A program made the translations under genes and the position numbers. This document shows, piece by piece, positions 1-11,747 of a DNA stretch of 64,000 nucleotides. The stretch's first letter is position 1. The number at the start of each line of letters is the position of its first letter. This DNA comes from Schistosoma mansoni (lineage: Eukaryota > Platyhelminthes > Trematoda > Strigeidida > Schistosomatidae): assembly GCF_000237925.1 (NCBI RefSeq), contig NC_031495.1, positions 51,840,746-51,904,745 of the forward strand. Reading direction: 5' to 3'. The notes under the pieces are model-generated. The model saw nothing but the letters and a program-made list of their open reading frames with translations, made no database searches and was not told where the DNA came from.

Positions 1-821
1 CATAGAAATAAATACAGAGACGTTTTTTGGTTTTCACTAGATTGCATCATTTGTAGCGCAGTTGAGATGTCATTCTGCTTCTCAAATAATGAGCACTTTG
101 TAATTAAAACCCCCTGTTTTACTTTATGGCTGTTGTGAAATATGGTCTTTGAAAGTATTTGATATGCACAGGTATCAAGCTTTTGATTACAGATATCTTC
201 GAAGCATTACTCACATGTACTGGAGTCTCACTGTGATTTATGATGAAATTAGACTTAGGGTTCTGTGTAGAAATACCAGAACGATCAATAATGTAAAAGT
301 AGCCATTGGGGTGGTTATGAAAAATGTAACCCGAGTCCCACTCACCTCTTACATCTTATGCCGAAGTCTGATGGGGATTAGTAAAGTATTATATTGCAGG
401 AATACCTGAAGCAACCAATTTAGCACATAGTATCAGCCAATTAGGTTATTGACTATTGAAATAAGCATTTTTGTTTGTACTCGAGTCGACCTAAAGCCCA
501 CCCTATCTGTTTTAGTTTGAGAAGCTAAGTAGTATTCATCCTCCTAACAAACGTTGCTGATCCCCTACATAATTTTACGCGGTTAATCAATCTCTTTATT
601 ATTTTAAAACTCTTTGGACAATGCGTTAAATAGCGGTACGTGTTTCATTTTTAACTTTAATAAATTATTATCCTTAGTGCACTTTTGAAGTTAAGTATAA
701 TTTTTATTGTTTACTCTCAAAGGTTTGTAAGCAGTCGATAGAAATCTATTTTAAGCAGTTGCTATGTAGGCATGTGTTTCGATAAATTTCTAACCAAACT
801 TAATCGGTTATTTTGTTTTAG

Positions 822-925
822 AGAAGAACCGCCACTTCGAGGCAGTCGTTGTTCATTAAATGATGACAGTGCTGAAATTGGCAGTGATGGAGATGGTGAA
901 CTTGACGATTATAATCTTGATCCTG
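822..925 (+). CDS. Neuroglian-like gene, penultimate coding exon
   Basis: A 104-nt exon preceded by a T-rich tract ending in TTTTAG and followed by the donor GTAAG at 926. It encodes EEPPLRGSRCSLNDDSAEIG and then an Asp/Gly-rich acidic stretch ending NLDP. The first base completes a codon begun in an upstream exon outside or near the window edge, and the last G opens the Gly codon finished by the next exon. Confidence 0.75.
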
Positions 926-1405
926 GTAAGTTGCTATAAACTTCTGTTTTCTACTCTCATATTATTCAATTGGTTGTTTATTTAGTCAGTTAATTAGGCG
1001 AGAGTACTACTCCTTAATTGATTTTGATAAATTCACTACTCTAAAGATAAGGCTGCTTTTCAGTTTAGTCGTTTTGACATGTATTTCAAACATTTAACTC
1101 AGAGTTTATTATTAGTAACAGTGAATAAAAACTCGATTCCCTCGTGTTTTGTCAGTTAACCAAATTACCATCGGTTTTAACATTTCAGCTTAGAAAAAAC
1201 TAAGCTGTGCATAATGATCTAATACTTAATAATTTACATATTTTCTTCATGATCAAACTGTGTTGCGTCTTCTTTTTTATTTTTAAATGTAATAGGTAAA
1301 TTCAATGAAGAAGGCTCTTTCATTGGGGAATATGCAACAGAGAGGCACAAAGGCCCATCAAATCGTTTACCAACTCTTGATCGAAACTACAATCCAACAG
1401 TTTAG
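822..1405 (+). CDS. Neuroglian/L1CAM-family cell adhesion receptor, 3' end (cytoplasmic tail)
   Basis: Partial host gene: the last two coding exons (822-925 and 1296-1405), joined across a GT-AG intron with frame kept (phase 1). The encoded tail is acidic and Ser/Asp-rich and contains GKFNEEGSFIGEY, followed by about 22 residues ending in NPTV and a TAG stop. SFIG(Q/E)Y is the ankyrin-binding motif of the L1CAM family (L1, NrCAM, neurofascin, fly neuroglian). Tyrosine phosphorylation in this motif is known to release ankyrin in that family. The preceding Asp/Gly-rich stretch also matches neuroglian tails. The Ig and fibronectin type III ectodomain and the membrane segment must lie upstream of the window; I found no convincing further exon in 1-821. 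The C-terminus is not a standard class I PDZ ligand, since Pro sits at position -2. The motif is short, but its context makes the family call fairly secure. Confidence 0.8.
1296..1405 (+). CDS. Neuroglian-like gene, last exon with FIGEY ankyrin-binding motif
   Basis: A 110-nt coding exon after the acceptor AATAG (1291-1295). It reads GKFNEEGSFIGEYATERHKG and then a basic/polar stretch ending NYNPTV and TAG at 1403-1405. In fly neuroglian the corresponding segment is a Phe-Thr-Glu-Asp-Gly-Ser-Phe-Ile-Gly-Gln-Tyr run, so spacing as well as motif is conserved. Confidence 0.82.
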
Positions 1406-4400
1406 ATAAAGTAACACAATTCTTGCCAATTTTCCCGTCCAATTTTTATTTGTTAACTAAAAGTTAAAATTTTTGATTTTTACCACATCAAATTGAGGAA
1501 ATAAATTCTTGAAATTAACCAAGTGGTAAACAAGCAGATTATCCCTTAACTTTTTTTTCTCACCAGTAAATCAAAATATTCCTCATTCCCTTGAAATTCA
1601 CAATTTAAGAGATCTAACTCATTGAGTTAACTTAATTTGTTTCATTTTGTGTACTTACACTCTTTTTTTTATTGTTTAATGTTTCCCATCTGGTTTGAAA
1701 ATGGGGAATGTTCTTTAATCTTACCTTTTCTTTTTACGAAAAATAATTCCCTCTTTTGTTTGCTTTCTTGCTCTTCTTCTTTCCTCTTGCCGAATCTCAC
1801 TGTTATCTCCTTGTTGTCGGGTCTGTTTTCTTTTATCATATATTTTTTTCAAAAAAAAATATTGAAAAAAAGAGCAAAAGCTTACATCAGTATATTCAAA
1901 AAATAACGCATCAGCTAGTCCTAGGATTCTTTTGTTTGCTTGTTAGAAAATAAAAACAAGTGCATTATTTTTACCAATTTACACAGCTGCTGTTTTATGA
2001 TAAACACAACGAAAAAGACAATTTGTGTTTATTGTTTTGTTTTCTTTTCCTCAATTATATGTATATCATTTAACTGCTGTTCAAAATGCTTTTATCTGAA
2101 TGATTTTTTTTATACTGTAGGACTTATTAATATTATTGTTCATCTATTGTATTAAACTATTTATGTCTATAAATGTACTGTTTTTATAATTGTTTGTCAT
2201 TATTAGTTGTATTTAATCGTTGTCTTTACTATATTATTACTTGTTAATTGTATCTGGACTATTGTGCATTATTGTAATGTATTACATTAATGCTTCCTTT
2301 CTATGTATACGTTATTTGGTTTAAACAATGTTCTAATGTTGACCATTTGTTTGTGTCAGTCTACATTTTCTTCATTCTTGTCATTATCTTATCATTTGAC
2401 ATCTGTTCGATCTCATATGTTATGTACATACACGTTTTGTGTATGTGCACATACCAACATTGATCTATTCTGTATTGATTGTTGTTTTATACATTACCGC
2501 TACGACTTTTACATGGACTTTGAAGTGTAATACGAAAAGTTACTTTATATAGATAAATATATATATATCACCTTGGCTTATTTAACAACTTTTCGCTTTT
2601 TTCCAACCAAAAACCAAACTTTTCTTTATTTTTTTACCTCCATTTGTTTTGTTTCCGTTTTTATGCACATTGTTAAATGCTATCTTTTAACTTTTTGTTG
2701 TTATTTTGTTCTTTAAAGATTAAATGATTATCAATGCTTTTTTGTATACTATTAATGACTGCTTTTTGAATCGTTTCTGTATAACATATGTCTAAATAAG
2801 AAATATATATTTATACTTACAGCTAACTCTTAATTGTTCTTAGCGAAGGCTAGTTGAATTACAAGAATGTTGTTGACTTATTCACAAATCGATATTGACT
2901 AACAATGATCTATGTTTTATATCAAAGATGAATTCGAATCATTGATAGGTAAATTTCCAATCGGTTTACAGTTCTACAAGATATACAAATTTCTGGCATT
3001 TGTGTTACATGCCTTAACACTTTTCATCACAAACAAGTAATCTGATAGTAGGCGGTTTTAATTCAGCCTAGATATAAGCTTCTTGACTTAAACTAATGTA
3101 ATGGTTCTCAATTATCATAAAGCTTTGTCTGTTGGAAATGATCTAGCGTTTAGTTCAGTTAACCGATTAAATCACATCTTCAGATATACAGTGATATGTT
3201 GCTTTGATTGATTGTTACAATGCACAAGGAAAATATGAAATGTAATTAGCTGCATTTGGTCTGGTTCTCACTCGTTTCACATTATGAACCTTCCAATCAT
3301 TAGTCGAGTTTAAATGTCAGCATTACATTTTAGGTGAAATTTTATAGTAATTGTAATTTTCACAAAACTGATACTTTAAAAACGTTACTTGTTTTTCTGC
3401 ATCTGTTCAATAAAATCAAATATTTAAACATAACTCATTGGTATAAGGGATTAGAAGATTTTGTTTTTCTTGTAATTAAGTGAACTCGATTGATTTTCAC
3501 TCGTAAATTAAGTTTTGTTCAAAGTTTATTTTCCTTAAACGAGTAAAACTGTTATTTTGTAAGGAAATATTCTTTTCATTTGCTTAATATAAAACCATTC
3601 TAAGAAAAACACTAATTATTCAATGGATTATTATCAAATTTCCACTATGCTCAACCAACCAGATGGTCGGGCTATACTGATCTCATCGAATCTTGATGTT
3701 AACTAACTTTCAGTTGAGATACTCATCATTATCCTAACCATATTCTTCGATATTTTATACTTCCACAGCTGAATCGATCAAAACAATGGCATTTATGTTG
3801 TGTTTTTGTTTATTTCCTAATTTGTAAAATTATATCTAATGATTGGAAATACAATAAAAGTATTTCCAGTAACTATAAAGCTTAGTAAAGATAGTCTTAT
3901 CCATAAGTCGTTAATAGCATAAGAAAGACAAATATATGTATGAAGCTTTACTTCATTTGTGTGCTAATTCAAATTTAATAAATAATTCACTATATCGGGA
4001 GCTAGCTTGGTTTATTACATGAATAGACGGAAATCTACTTGATTAAATTGATTGTGTAGTGGGATTTGATCTCATGCTCAAATCAACTCTTCAGATATAA
4101 ATATGACTCAATGAGTATGTTGTTTCAGACAGTTGGTGTTGTATTTTTAAGTCATGAAGGATAGAAAATTTTTTTACAATTATTCATTGGAAATATTTTA
4201 TGCAAAGAGAATACCTTAAGGTGGCTCACAATTTCTCTCATATGAAGACTTTCTTCAAGCAATGTTGCAATGCATAGTATAAACGAATGTTTTACTGATT
4301 TGTTTCACGTGAAAGCTAATAAATGAAGTTTATCTTATTCACAGAAACTGAATCGTCTAACCATAAACTATTTTGGTAATGGACAACATTATAGAACTTA

Positions 4401-6000
4401 GATGGAATCATATATATATTCGTGATTTTCAAGGCTCATTGGGATAGTAGATTTACATTCTGTGTGAAAGTCATATCCTTCCGACTGTTCACTGATTATA
4501 TAGCACTACAATTACTGACAAAATCAATGAGCTACTCAGGCTTTGTGTGAAACGTTTGCTGGAGAGCAACATTTATCATCCTGTCTAATATCTATTTGAT
4601 TTTCGTGTGACAAAGTTTGAAATATAATCATTGAAATAAATGGTCCAACATTATGGTAGGCCGTAGAATCAGTAAATAAAATAGTGTGTTACAAACGATC
4701 ATTTCGATAAGCGACAGTGTTATGATGATCTTAACTGTACACGGAGTTTAGACTGATGCATTTATCTCATTTTTTATCGACGATACAAGGCAGTAAACAC
4801 TTTTTGACCTGGACTCAAATAACAACTGACATTTAGATTATTCAAATAACCATGGACTTTAGGTTAGTGCTATTTCTTACAATAAATTTTCGGCTAAAGT
4901 ATTCAACATCTTTTTTAGAAAAGTTATGTCCAAAGTCTTTATACAATAATACACTTTAATAGTTAGTAGTAAAATAATACTATGTAATTGGTGAATGTCC
5001 AATGTTCGTTTAAAATCATGTTCTTTAATAGAATATAACTAGAATCGGTTGTTCAAACTGAGATTTTCTCCATTGACTGACCTTGTCTATATAATACTAA
5101 AAAGAAATTTAATGAAAATTTTATTTATAATTACCTCATATTTTAGTGCATACGTTTTTCAACTACACTGTGTACAACTATTTATGCTAATGTATGTTTA
5201 CATTAAAAAGTATTCACTTTTCGAATTCTTGTATTTTAAGATTATTTAAAAAGTTTCCATGATTGTATTTGTTTACTCTAGTGTTCAAAAAGAGTAGGCT
5301 GAATGTTTCCATGGGTACACTATTAGACTAATTAGGTTTCACGGAGAGAAACATTTAGGTGTCATAGTAGAATTTTAACAGCAATACCAGTTATTAGACG
5401 CGTGAAAAGTGGTCTTAATCAAGATACACTTTTTAGAGTACTTGATATGCTGTGAGTAAAAACCTACTAGTCAGTCGACGAGTAATAATGACATGTACAT
5501 GTAAAGTTACTCGAGGTGCCAACTGATTATCGTGTTAACCGTATTGTCATATTAAATTTGTGAGGACTAGTTTCTTTTTCGTTTATTCATGATTAACTCT
5601 CATTCGGATCATGTTATTAAAGGTGAAAAAGATAGTTGACACTCTCGTAAACAACATTAAAAAAGTACTAATTTTAATCTGATTACTTTTTGAGTGATAC
5701 ATTGTTGAATTAAATTATCTGTAGGCTGATTAGCCAAGAAAAAAGTGTTAATATCTGTAGTTCATTTCTACAACACCAGTATAGTTACGCGTATTACTTA
5801 ACGCTAAGAATTTGGATTTCCTGTTGTAAGTAAAAAAAACAATAACATGAAACACCATATATCTTATACATTAATTGAGTGAAACTTATTACTTTCTAAC
5901 AGTTACCATATGATCACACTTATATATAATATGTTAAGTTGAAAAAAACAATCAAGAAATGGTTATAATATACATGCAAATGGTAATGATAAGGCTAGCA
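1406..6000. other. Intergenic AT-rich DNA; 3' UTR plus unassigned sequence
   Basis: No gene, recognisable repeat or RNA was found here. The first 1.4 kb is strongly T-rich on the + strand and may be 3' UTR or flank of the neuroglian-like gene. The open frames in it (for example 1637-1906 and 2303-2530) are Phe/Leu/Cys/Ser-rich translations of T-rich DNA without a domain, and are not called as genes. Confidence 0.5.
1500..1505 (+). promoter_or_regulatory. Candidate polyadenylation signal AATAAA of the neuroglian-like gene
   Basis: The first AATAAA downstream of the stop codon, about 95 nt after it, followed by T-rich DNA. Position fits a short 3' UTR, but the DNA is so AT-rich that chance occurrence is common. 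Confidence 0.4.
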
Positions 6001-6004
6001 GTAC

Positions 6005-6306
6005 TGTGGTGTGGTCTACTTATATCCTCATAAGTAGTATATGGTGATGGTAAGACATAGAATGTATTTTGGTAGAAGACCGATAAGGAAAGAACTGAAA
6101 TGAAGTGCAATTGGTAGGAAAATGCATCAAAAATGAAGTTAGAGAAGATGGATTGATATTTACAGAAGGAACAGTCAATATTGAGGCAGTTGATTGTTAT
6201 CTTGCAAATGAACTGTTAACTGTATGGTTATCAGAATTTAGTGAGATAGTTTGTAATTTGTTCATAAATACATTCGATTGTCCCCACCCGTGTTCTGTTC
6301 ACTACA
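6005..6306 (+). mobile_element. Solo LTR-like element, group I
   Basis: A 302-bp unit beginning TGTGGTG and ending in CTACA, so it has TG...CA termini, flanked by the 4-bp direct repeat GTAC (6001-6004 and 6307-6310). Close copies lie at 16409-16710 and 34566-34868. Near the 5' end all carry a small inverted motif of the form CTACTTATAT...AAGTAG. Equal lengths, TG/CA ends and 4-bp target duplications fit a solo LTR of a Gypsy- or BEL-type retrotransposon. No internal region is adjacent, and I cannot name the family. Confidence 0.6.
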
Positions 6307-6401
6307 GTACATTTAAAACCGTTGTTAAACATTATGAACAAAATACTTCATTTATTTTAAGCTATACAATTGTATTTATGGTTAATTTTATTTATTATTA
6401 A

Positions 6402-6597
6402 GGGCTCTGGCTCGAGACTGATAGGTCCTGGGTTCGAATCTCGCGGGTGCGGGATCGTGGATGCGCACTGCTGAGGAGTCCCATAATAGGACGAAACAGC
6501 CGTCCAGTGCTTCCAGGTTTTCCATGGTGGTTTAGCTTCAATTGACTCATGATTTCAACTATGAAAATACTAAATTCTCCACAAAACCCCCTCTGAT
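6402..6597 (+). mobile_element. Family B hammerhead SINE, 5'-truncated copy
   Basis: A tRNA-like B box (GGTTCGAATC) is followed by a hammerhead ribozyme and the conserved tail ending CACAAAACCCCCTCTGAT. The A-box end is missing. The copy lies just downstream of the solo LTR, with about 95 bp between them. The flanks resemble each other (TTAATTTTATTT and TTAATTTCATTT) and may be a target duplication. Confidence 0.8.
6465..6510 (+). ncRNA. Hammerhead ribozyme (family B SINE), core intact
   Basis: Stem I is GCACUG/CAGUGC. The core CUGAGGA starts at 6471, stem II is GUCCC/GGAC with an AUAA-type loop, and GAAAC precedes the cleavage triplet GUC at 6502-6504. This is the type I schistosome hammerhead arrangement. 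Stem III (ACAGCCGU) has lost part of the self-complementarity seen in the consensus ACGGCCGU. Confidence 0.75.
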
Positions 6598-7029
6598 TAA
6601 TTTCATTTGCTAAAATAGTAGTCTATAGTCAAATAGAACATTTTTAAAACTTTAAATGGTATTTTGTCATGAATTGTTCATGAAAATCAGATATTGGAAA
6701 GAAGTTATGTAATAATTGGTGAGTGAAAAGTAGTAAGGTAAAGGTAATTGTCTACTTGAGAACTATTAAGAACAGAATAATTGAAAGTTGTAATAATTGC
6801 TAATTAATAGTTTTGAAAATAATTAGGAGTAGAAATAATAAAATATAAGGATTAAAAAAATGATAGGTTATGAAAGATGGAAAGGGTAGTTAAGATTACG
6901 GAAGAATGAGTGACTCAACATACTGTTTTTATTTGCAAAAATTAGACATGAACTGGTGGATAGCAATAGCCTGTGCTATATATACGTTTTTCATCTGCAT
7001 TCCTATTGAGCCAACTCTTCTGACTGTAT

Positions 7030-7400
7030 GTATGATTTTAAAGCAAGCTATTGGTGAAGCGGAGTGAGTTAAATTGACTAGATGCTCTAAGATTTAGCTT
7101 TTGACTGACTTCTGTAATCCTTTGGAAAGCCAGGCAGGGTAATGTCCAGAGATACGTTTCGAAAGAGCTCGCTTTTTGAGGCCAATATAACCTGTTCCAC
7201 ATGAGCAAGTAAATTGTTACATGAACACTGGTTTGGACCAAAGCGGGAGCTTATTCTTCATACAACTTTGAATGATAGGCCGATTAGAAAAGATAGTTCG
7301 AAGTTCAGCTGAATAAAACATTTTTCTTAGAGATCTCGGAAGTCTATTTTTCAGAATTTCTGCCGTAGTATCTTCGATTCTATAGACCTTCATGTCTGGT
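7030..7400 (-). mobile_element. Penelope-like element relic, GIY-YIG endonuclease region
   Basis: Read on the minus strand, this encodes a segment resembling the linker and GIY-YIG endonuclease domain of Penelope-like elements: ELRTIFSNRP, then FTCSCGTGYIGLKKRALSKR, then ISGHYPAWLSKG. The Cys-x-Cys-Gly...Tyr-Ile-Gly arrangement and the H-x-PAWL motif match that domain; the PLE fragment at 53588 has the same EHLPAW motif. The element is a broken 5'- and 3'-truncated fossil. The 67-residue frame at 7038-7241 is a shadow frame of it. Confidence 0.7.
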
Positions 7401-7854
7401 AATGAGAATAAAACTTTTAGACCATTAAGTTGGGTTCTAATCGTTCATATATAACACAAATTCAGTCATATGTACATCATGATTTTCATTTAATTTCATT
7501 TATGAGTTTATGTATCATTTCATTCTTTATTGTCTTCACTGTTTTCATGATAACTTTCAGAAAGCTATTTCGAACTTAATCTTAGTAAACAAACACTTAG
7601 AATATTAAGCATACTGTAGATTTTATGAATACCTGAATGAAGTTAATGTCATCATTAATATTAATTCGCTACAAACTATCACTTCTGTAATGTTATCTTG
7701 TTAAAATATTTATAACCTAATAATTACTTCAGAAATATTACCTGTAACTTTTCTATGCACTCCTTGTTCATTCAATTAAAGCTTAGAATAGATAAAAATG
7801 TGTATTCTCAGATATTACTTGTTTTAAATTACAAGTATAAAAATAAAAACGAGG

Positions 7855-8082
7855 TTTTTTTGATTGAGATCATGAATCGATCAATCTTAGACCACCATCG
7901 AAAACCTGGAAGCACTGTTCAACCAATCCACGAAGTTACGCAACTATCTTTCATTGTCTGAGGTAGTTACCTGTCTTTGCCTGACACGGATAAGCTAAAC
8001 TGGGCATGGTTCCCAGGTTTTCGATGGTGGTCGAACATTGATCGATCTCAAAAAAAAACAACAATCTCCACAGCCACATATT
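7855..8082. mobile_element. Inverted SINE pair (family B, long form), degenerate
   Basis: A minus arm (about 7858-8000) and a plus arm (8009-8082) face each other and share the segment CCAGGTTTTCGATGGTGGTC and a nearby ATTGATCGAT that differ from the other copies. The minus arm also runs back into the long-form 5' region (a GACAGGTA-type segment). No clear target duplication was found. It is directly followed by another long-form copy. Confidence 0.55.
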
Positions 8083-8446
8083 GACAATTACTATGTGCTC
8101 ACTTGTGACTAGCTTCGAGAGGTGATTCTCGGAGTTCTAGTGAGAAGTCGTAAACAGTGGAGCTAATCCGTGTCGGGTGGAGACAGGTATCCACCACAAA
8201 AAATGGAGGAACGGTTGCGCAAGATTAAGGATCAATTGAAGTTAGACATTAACACCGTTGGATGACGACTCAGTTGTCTAGAGGTTAAGTGTTTGCGCTC
8301 GAGACCGAAGGTTCTAGGCTCGAATCACATATGCTGGATCGTGGGTGAACACTTCTGAGCAATCCCGTACTAGGACGAAACGGACGTCCTGTGATCGGCT
8401 CATGATCTTGATCAAAAAACTCAACAATCTTCACAACCCCACACTG
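8083..8446 (+). mobile_element. Family B SINE, long form
   Basis: The long variant carries an extra 5' region (GTGCTCACTTGTGACTAGC onward). Then come ACACCGTTGGA, a tRNA-like A-box stretch with CTCAGTTGTCTAGAGGTTAAG, a degenerate B box (GCTCGAATC), a hammerhead remnant and a tail ending CACAACCCCACACTGA. The ribozyme core reads CUGAGCA instead of CUGANGA, so it should be inactive although GAAAC and GUC persist. Related long copies are at 11919-12132 (minus) and 25190-25660 (plus). Confidence 0.65.
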
Positions 8447-10780
8447 AAAAGAGGAAATGTTAATCAATAATTTCTACACTATTTACTTAGCGATAAAAAT
8501 TTCATTTTCAAGGTATCTTTTCAGGATTCTCAGATTCTGGTTGATTATGTTATTTCTGTTAAGAGTTAATAACAGAATTAGGAGGTAGAATTGATTGATC
8601 AGTCTGGTATATCAGAAACTTTCTAAAATCACTCATTCCTTTCCATTAGCATACTATATCGCTCAAGAGTTGATATGTGTAGAAAAATAGATACAACGTA
8701 ATCAAATTATGATTTATTACCAGTCCTTTAGAACTTTTACTGTTGGTGTTAACCCTGTAGAAAGGTAATGTTTTACTGATTTGGATCCAAACAGAAACTG
8801 AATTTAATTGTTAGTGACGTTTCGTTATAATAGTCTAAGTTGAAAATGTCGTCTTATATGTTTCTGTTGTCTCTCTTCAAAAGTTTTCTTGTCATTTATT
8901 TCGTTTGCGTTTGATCTTAATTTTTTCTCAGTTATTAGCAACATCATATGAATTTTGTCAACTCTTCTATTCACTGATTACGGATATGTTGTAGCTAGAA
9001 TTAGCATACCTATGAACTGGCTTCTATATTATTTCTGAATGTATGTTTCATTCAGTTGGTGACTGAGATCCTCACTTATGGAGACCTAAATAATAGATTG
9101 AATTTATTCTGAACTGTTTTGTGATCTAAAACGTTTTCTTAGTTGATGTCAGGCAGAAAAATCTGTCTGCAAAGTGCTTGAAATTATAAGCGAAGATTTT
9201 GTTATATGTATATATATAGTGGAAATCAGCCCAGTCTTGAGATTGATATTAACTTCAGCTGGTAAACCCGTCTTATTCTGCTGTCCAGTTCAGTTATTGA
9301 TCCGCATTTATAAACACTTGATCATCCTATCTTATTGAAAGAAAAGAAATAAACTGTTCTATAGTCTTTATTGCAATAACCGTATAATAATATAAACAAG
9401 TCATGTATATACATGATTTACAGGACTGACAAAGGCAGAGATACATGAACTGTGACCTTAGCTAGTTAAATGATTTACTTGCTCTTAATGACAAACACAC
9501 TATTAACAACTTAAGGTCGAGATTAAGGAGCACCAGACAGCTGCTTCATCATAGTTTCAGGCTGATCAACACAATCGTACGAAGACCTCGACGTTGGTCT
9601 AACCAAGGACCTTAAAGTCTTATGGCAAGTGTATCACCCTAAGATCAGAGCGGATTTATTAAGTTTGTTAACCATAGAGTTTTGATTCAGTGATTTCCCG
9701 GTAGGCCACAGGTGTTTGTTAGTAAAGCGTTCCGGTCTTCGAGAAGGTAGCTGCTCGGTGCTTCTTGGTTTATTAAGGGTTCACTATCTGAATTCAGATC
9801 GTGGTTAAAACTATCTGAGGATACTTAAAATCAGGGTTTATGACGTATTGAACAATCATATTTTTTTTAATTTTTAGCGAAGAATTTTTACATCAAATTT
9901 TAACACAATTCAGCAAAACAACATTGAAGATCCTTTTCTGAAATGTAAGAATATTAAAACAAGTTTAAAACACAGATGAATTTCAAATAAATAAATACCT
10001 TATCCCCCCAAAAAAAGTTGATCAATGAAATATCGACGTTCGTCATATTTTATTTTCAAAAATTATAAATTTGATGTACAATAAATAATCATTTCGTCTT
10101 CATTTATTTACATTACAGATGTTGGTTGATTCATTAGAAAAAGAAATATTAACATGTATATATAGGCAAACAAATAAATCCCAGAATTTGACGCAAATTC
10201 ATCATTCAAATCTAACAGTTATTGTGTTATATCGTGTGCCTGGATGCCCTGTTAATATATATGACGTAATGATCATCGCCAATCAGAGAGGGGTGAATTA
10301 TCGATTAGAGCAATGATACACGAAAAATCATATGAGCAGTCTTGAGTACTTATCAGTCCTGCTTTCTGCCTAGCCCAGCCAGTTAAATCCAAAACACCAA
10401 TAACAGCCTCTGCAATATGAATCATTATTCTTAAACATACTGGGTTTATATATCAAACAAACTGACCACATCGTACCATAAAATAGAAAATAACATGTGT
10501 ACAAGATTTAGCCATATGTGGCTGTGAATAGGGGGAACAGTAATCAATAGACTGGGTATAACTCAGGAATGGTAAATTGTATAATAATAGTCTATGGGTC
10601 AAAATGAAGCTCATAATAAGAGCGACACGAATATGAATAGTTAAGCTACTTAATAATTATACAATAGGAAATATACATACCACATTGGTCCATAAATAGT
10701 CCTCAGAGTTACCATACATAATTCTCCACAGAATATAACATATTGATTGACAAGATAGACGAAAAAAGAAGATAAGTAAA
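8447..10780. other. Intergenic DNA, no gene recognised
   Basis: Nothing coding was found. The stretch 9510-9840 contains phrases such as AGCACCAGACAG that recall family B SINEs, but it is too decayed to call. A short TATATGTATATATA tract is at about 9202-9220. Confidence 0.4.
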
Positions 10781-10794
10781 CTTAGATATAATCA

Positions 10795-10991
10795 GAAGGG
10801 GTTTTTTGTGGAGATTTAGTATTTTCATAGTTAAGTGTTCTGGCGCGAGACTGGTAAGTCCTGGGTTCGAATCTCGCGAGGCAAGGTCGTGGATGCGCAC
10901 TGCTGAGTAGTCCCACAATAGGACGAAACGGCCGTCCAGTGCTTCCGTGTTTTCGATGGTGGTCTAGCTTCAATTGACTCACGCTTTCAAA
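10795..10991. mobile_element. Family B SINE with clean internal inversion
   Basis: The 3' tail lies in minus orientation (about 10795-10833) and joins a plus-oriented body (tRNA-like region, hammerhead, up to GACTCACGCTTTCAA). In the consensus the two pieces are adjacent, so one has been inverted with almost no loss. The composite is flanked by one imperfect 13-bp direct repeat, TTAGATATAATCA (10782-10794) and TTAGACATAATCA (10992-11004). The join shares GTTAA with both pieces. The hammerhead core reads CUGAGUA, so it should be inactive. Confidence 0.8.
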
Positions 10992-11468
10992 TTAGACATA
11001 ATCATCTACCGATTTGTTAATGTTGCTATTGTAATTAATTTTGTCTTTATTTCTTACAATTTTTAGTCATAATGAGACTGTTCAATCAATTTTTAAAGAT
11101 CCATATTGTTGTATAGTTATAAGTGTTTTGGTATCAATTATATTATATGTAACATATTTGTTTCTGGTTACCTAATCAAAATATCATTCTTTAATGCAGG
11201 TGACAGAAGGGAGGGTGTGACCAGCATAAATTTATTTTCATTCAAATAAATGTTCGATTTTTTTAAAAAAAATTAATTAATTAAAAATTAATTACTGGTT
11301 ACTTGATAACATTGAAATGATTTAAGCACCAATAAACAATGATTATTAGATTAAACCTTTTAAATTGAACAGTAAATATAAATCACCATAGTGTTTAACA
11401 AAAATAAGCGTAACATTTGAATTTTATACATTATTTGTATTGTTTTTATTAATTACACTATTATAATA

Positions 11469-11747
11469 ATGTTAAATTTTGAGGAGAATGTAATAATTAA
11501 TGATGAAAATGATATTGGATCTGATCAAGAAACAAATTGTTCTTATTCAGAACATTCTAATCAAACCGCATCTATTGAAATAGCATCTATGTCATCGACA
11601 ATATCAACATTGAATACTTTAGATCATGCTTTGATATCAACAAAAGTTATTGATAATTCTTGTAATAAACAACAACAATTAATGAATTTATTAAATTCTG
11701 ACTTTTTGTCTTGTTCATTTTGTCATGCAAATGATAATGTAATAAAG
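11469..11747 (+). CDS. TRIM-NHL exon 1: N-terminus and first half of RING
   Basis: Encodes residues 1-93, acidic and Ser/Thr/Asn-rich, ending with the first RING pair CSFC (C82, C85) and HANDNVIK. The donor GTTAG follows, in phase 0. The start is the first ATG after an in-frame TGA at 11418-11420. An upstream non-coding exon cannot be excluded. Confidence 0.85.

Noticed and set aside
149-409. 86-residue open frame at the left edge
   Set aside because: No domain, no splice signals and no continuity with the neuroglian exons; it lies in what should be intron.
1637-2530. Cluster of open frames with hydrophobic, Phe/Leu/Cys-rich translations
   Set aside because: They follow from strongly T-rich DNA in the 3' flank of a gene; apparent membrane segments are compositional.
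9510-9840. Possible very old family B SINE
   Set aside because: Only short isolated matches (for example AGCACCAGACAG); order and ribozyme region cannot be established.
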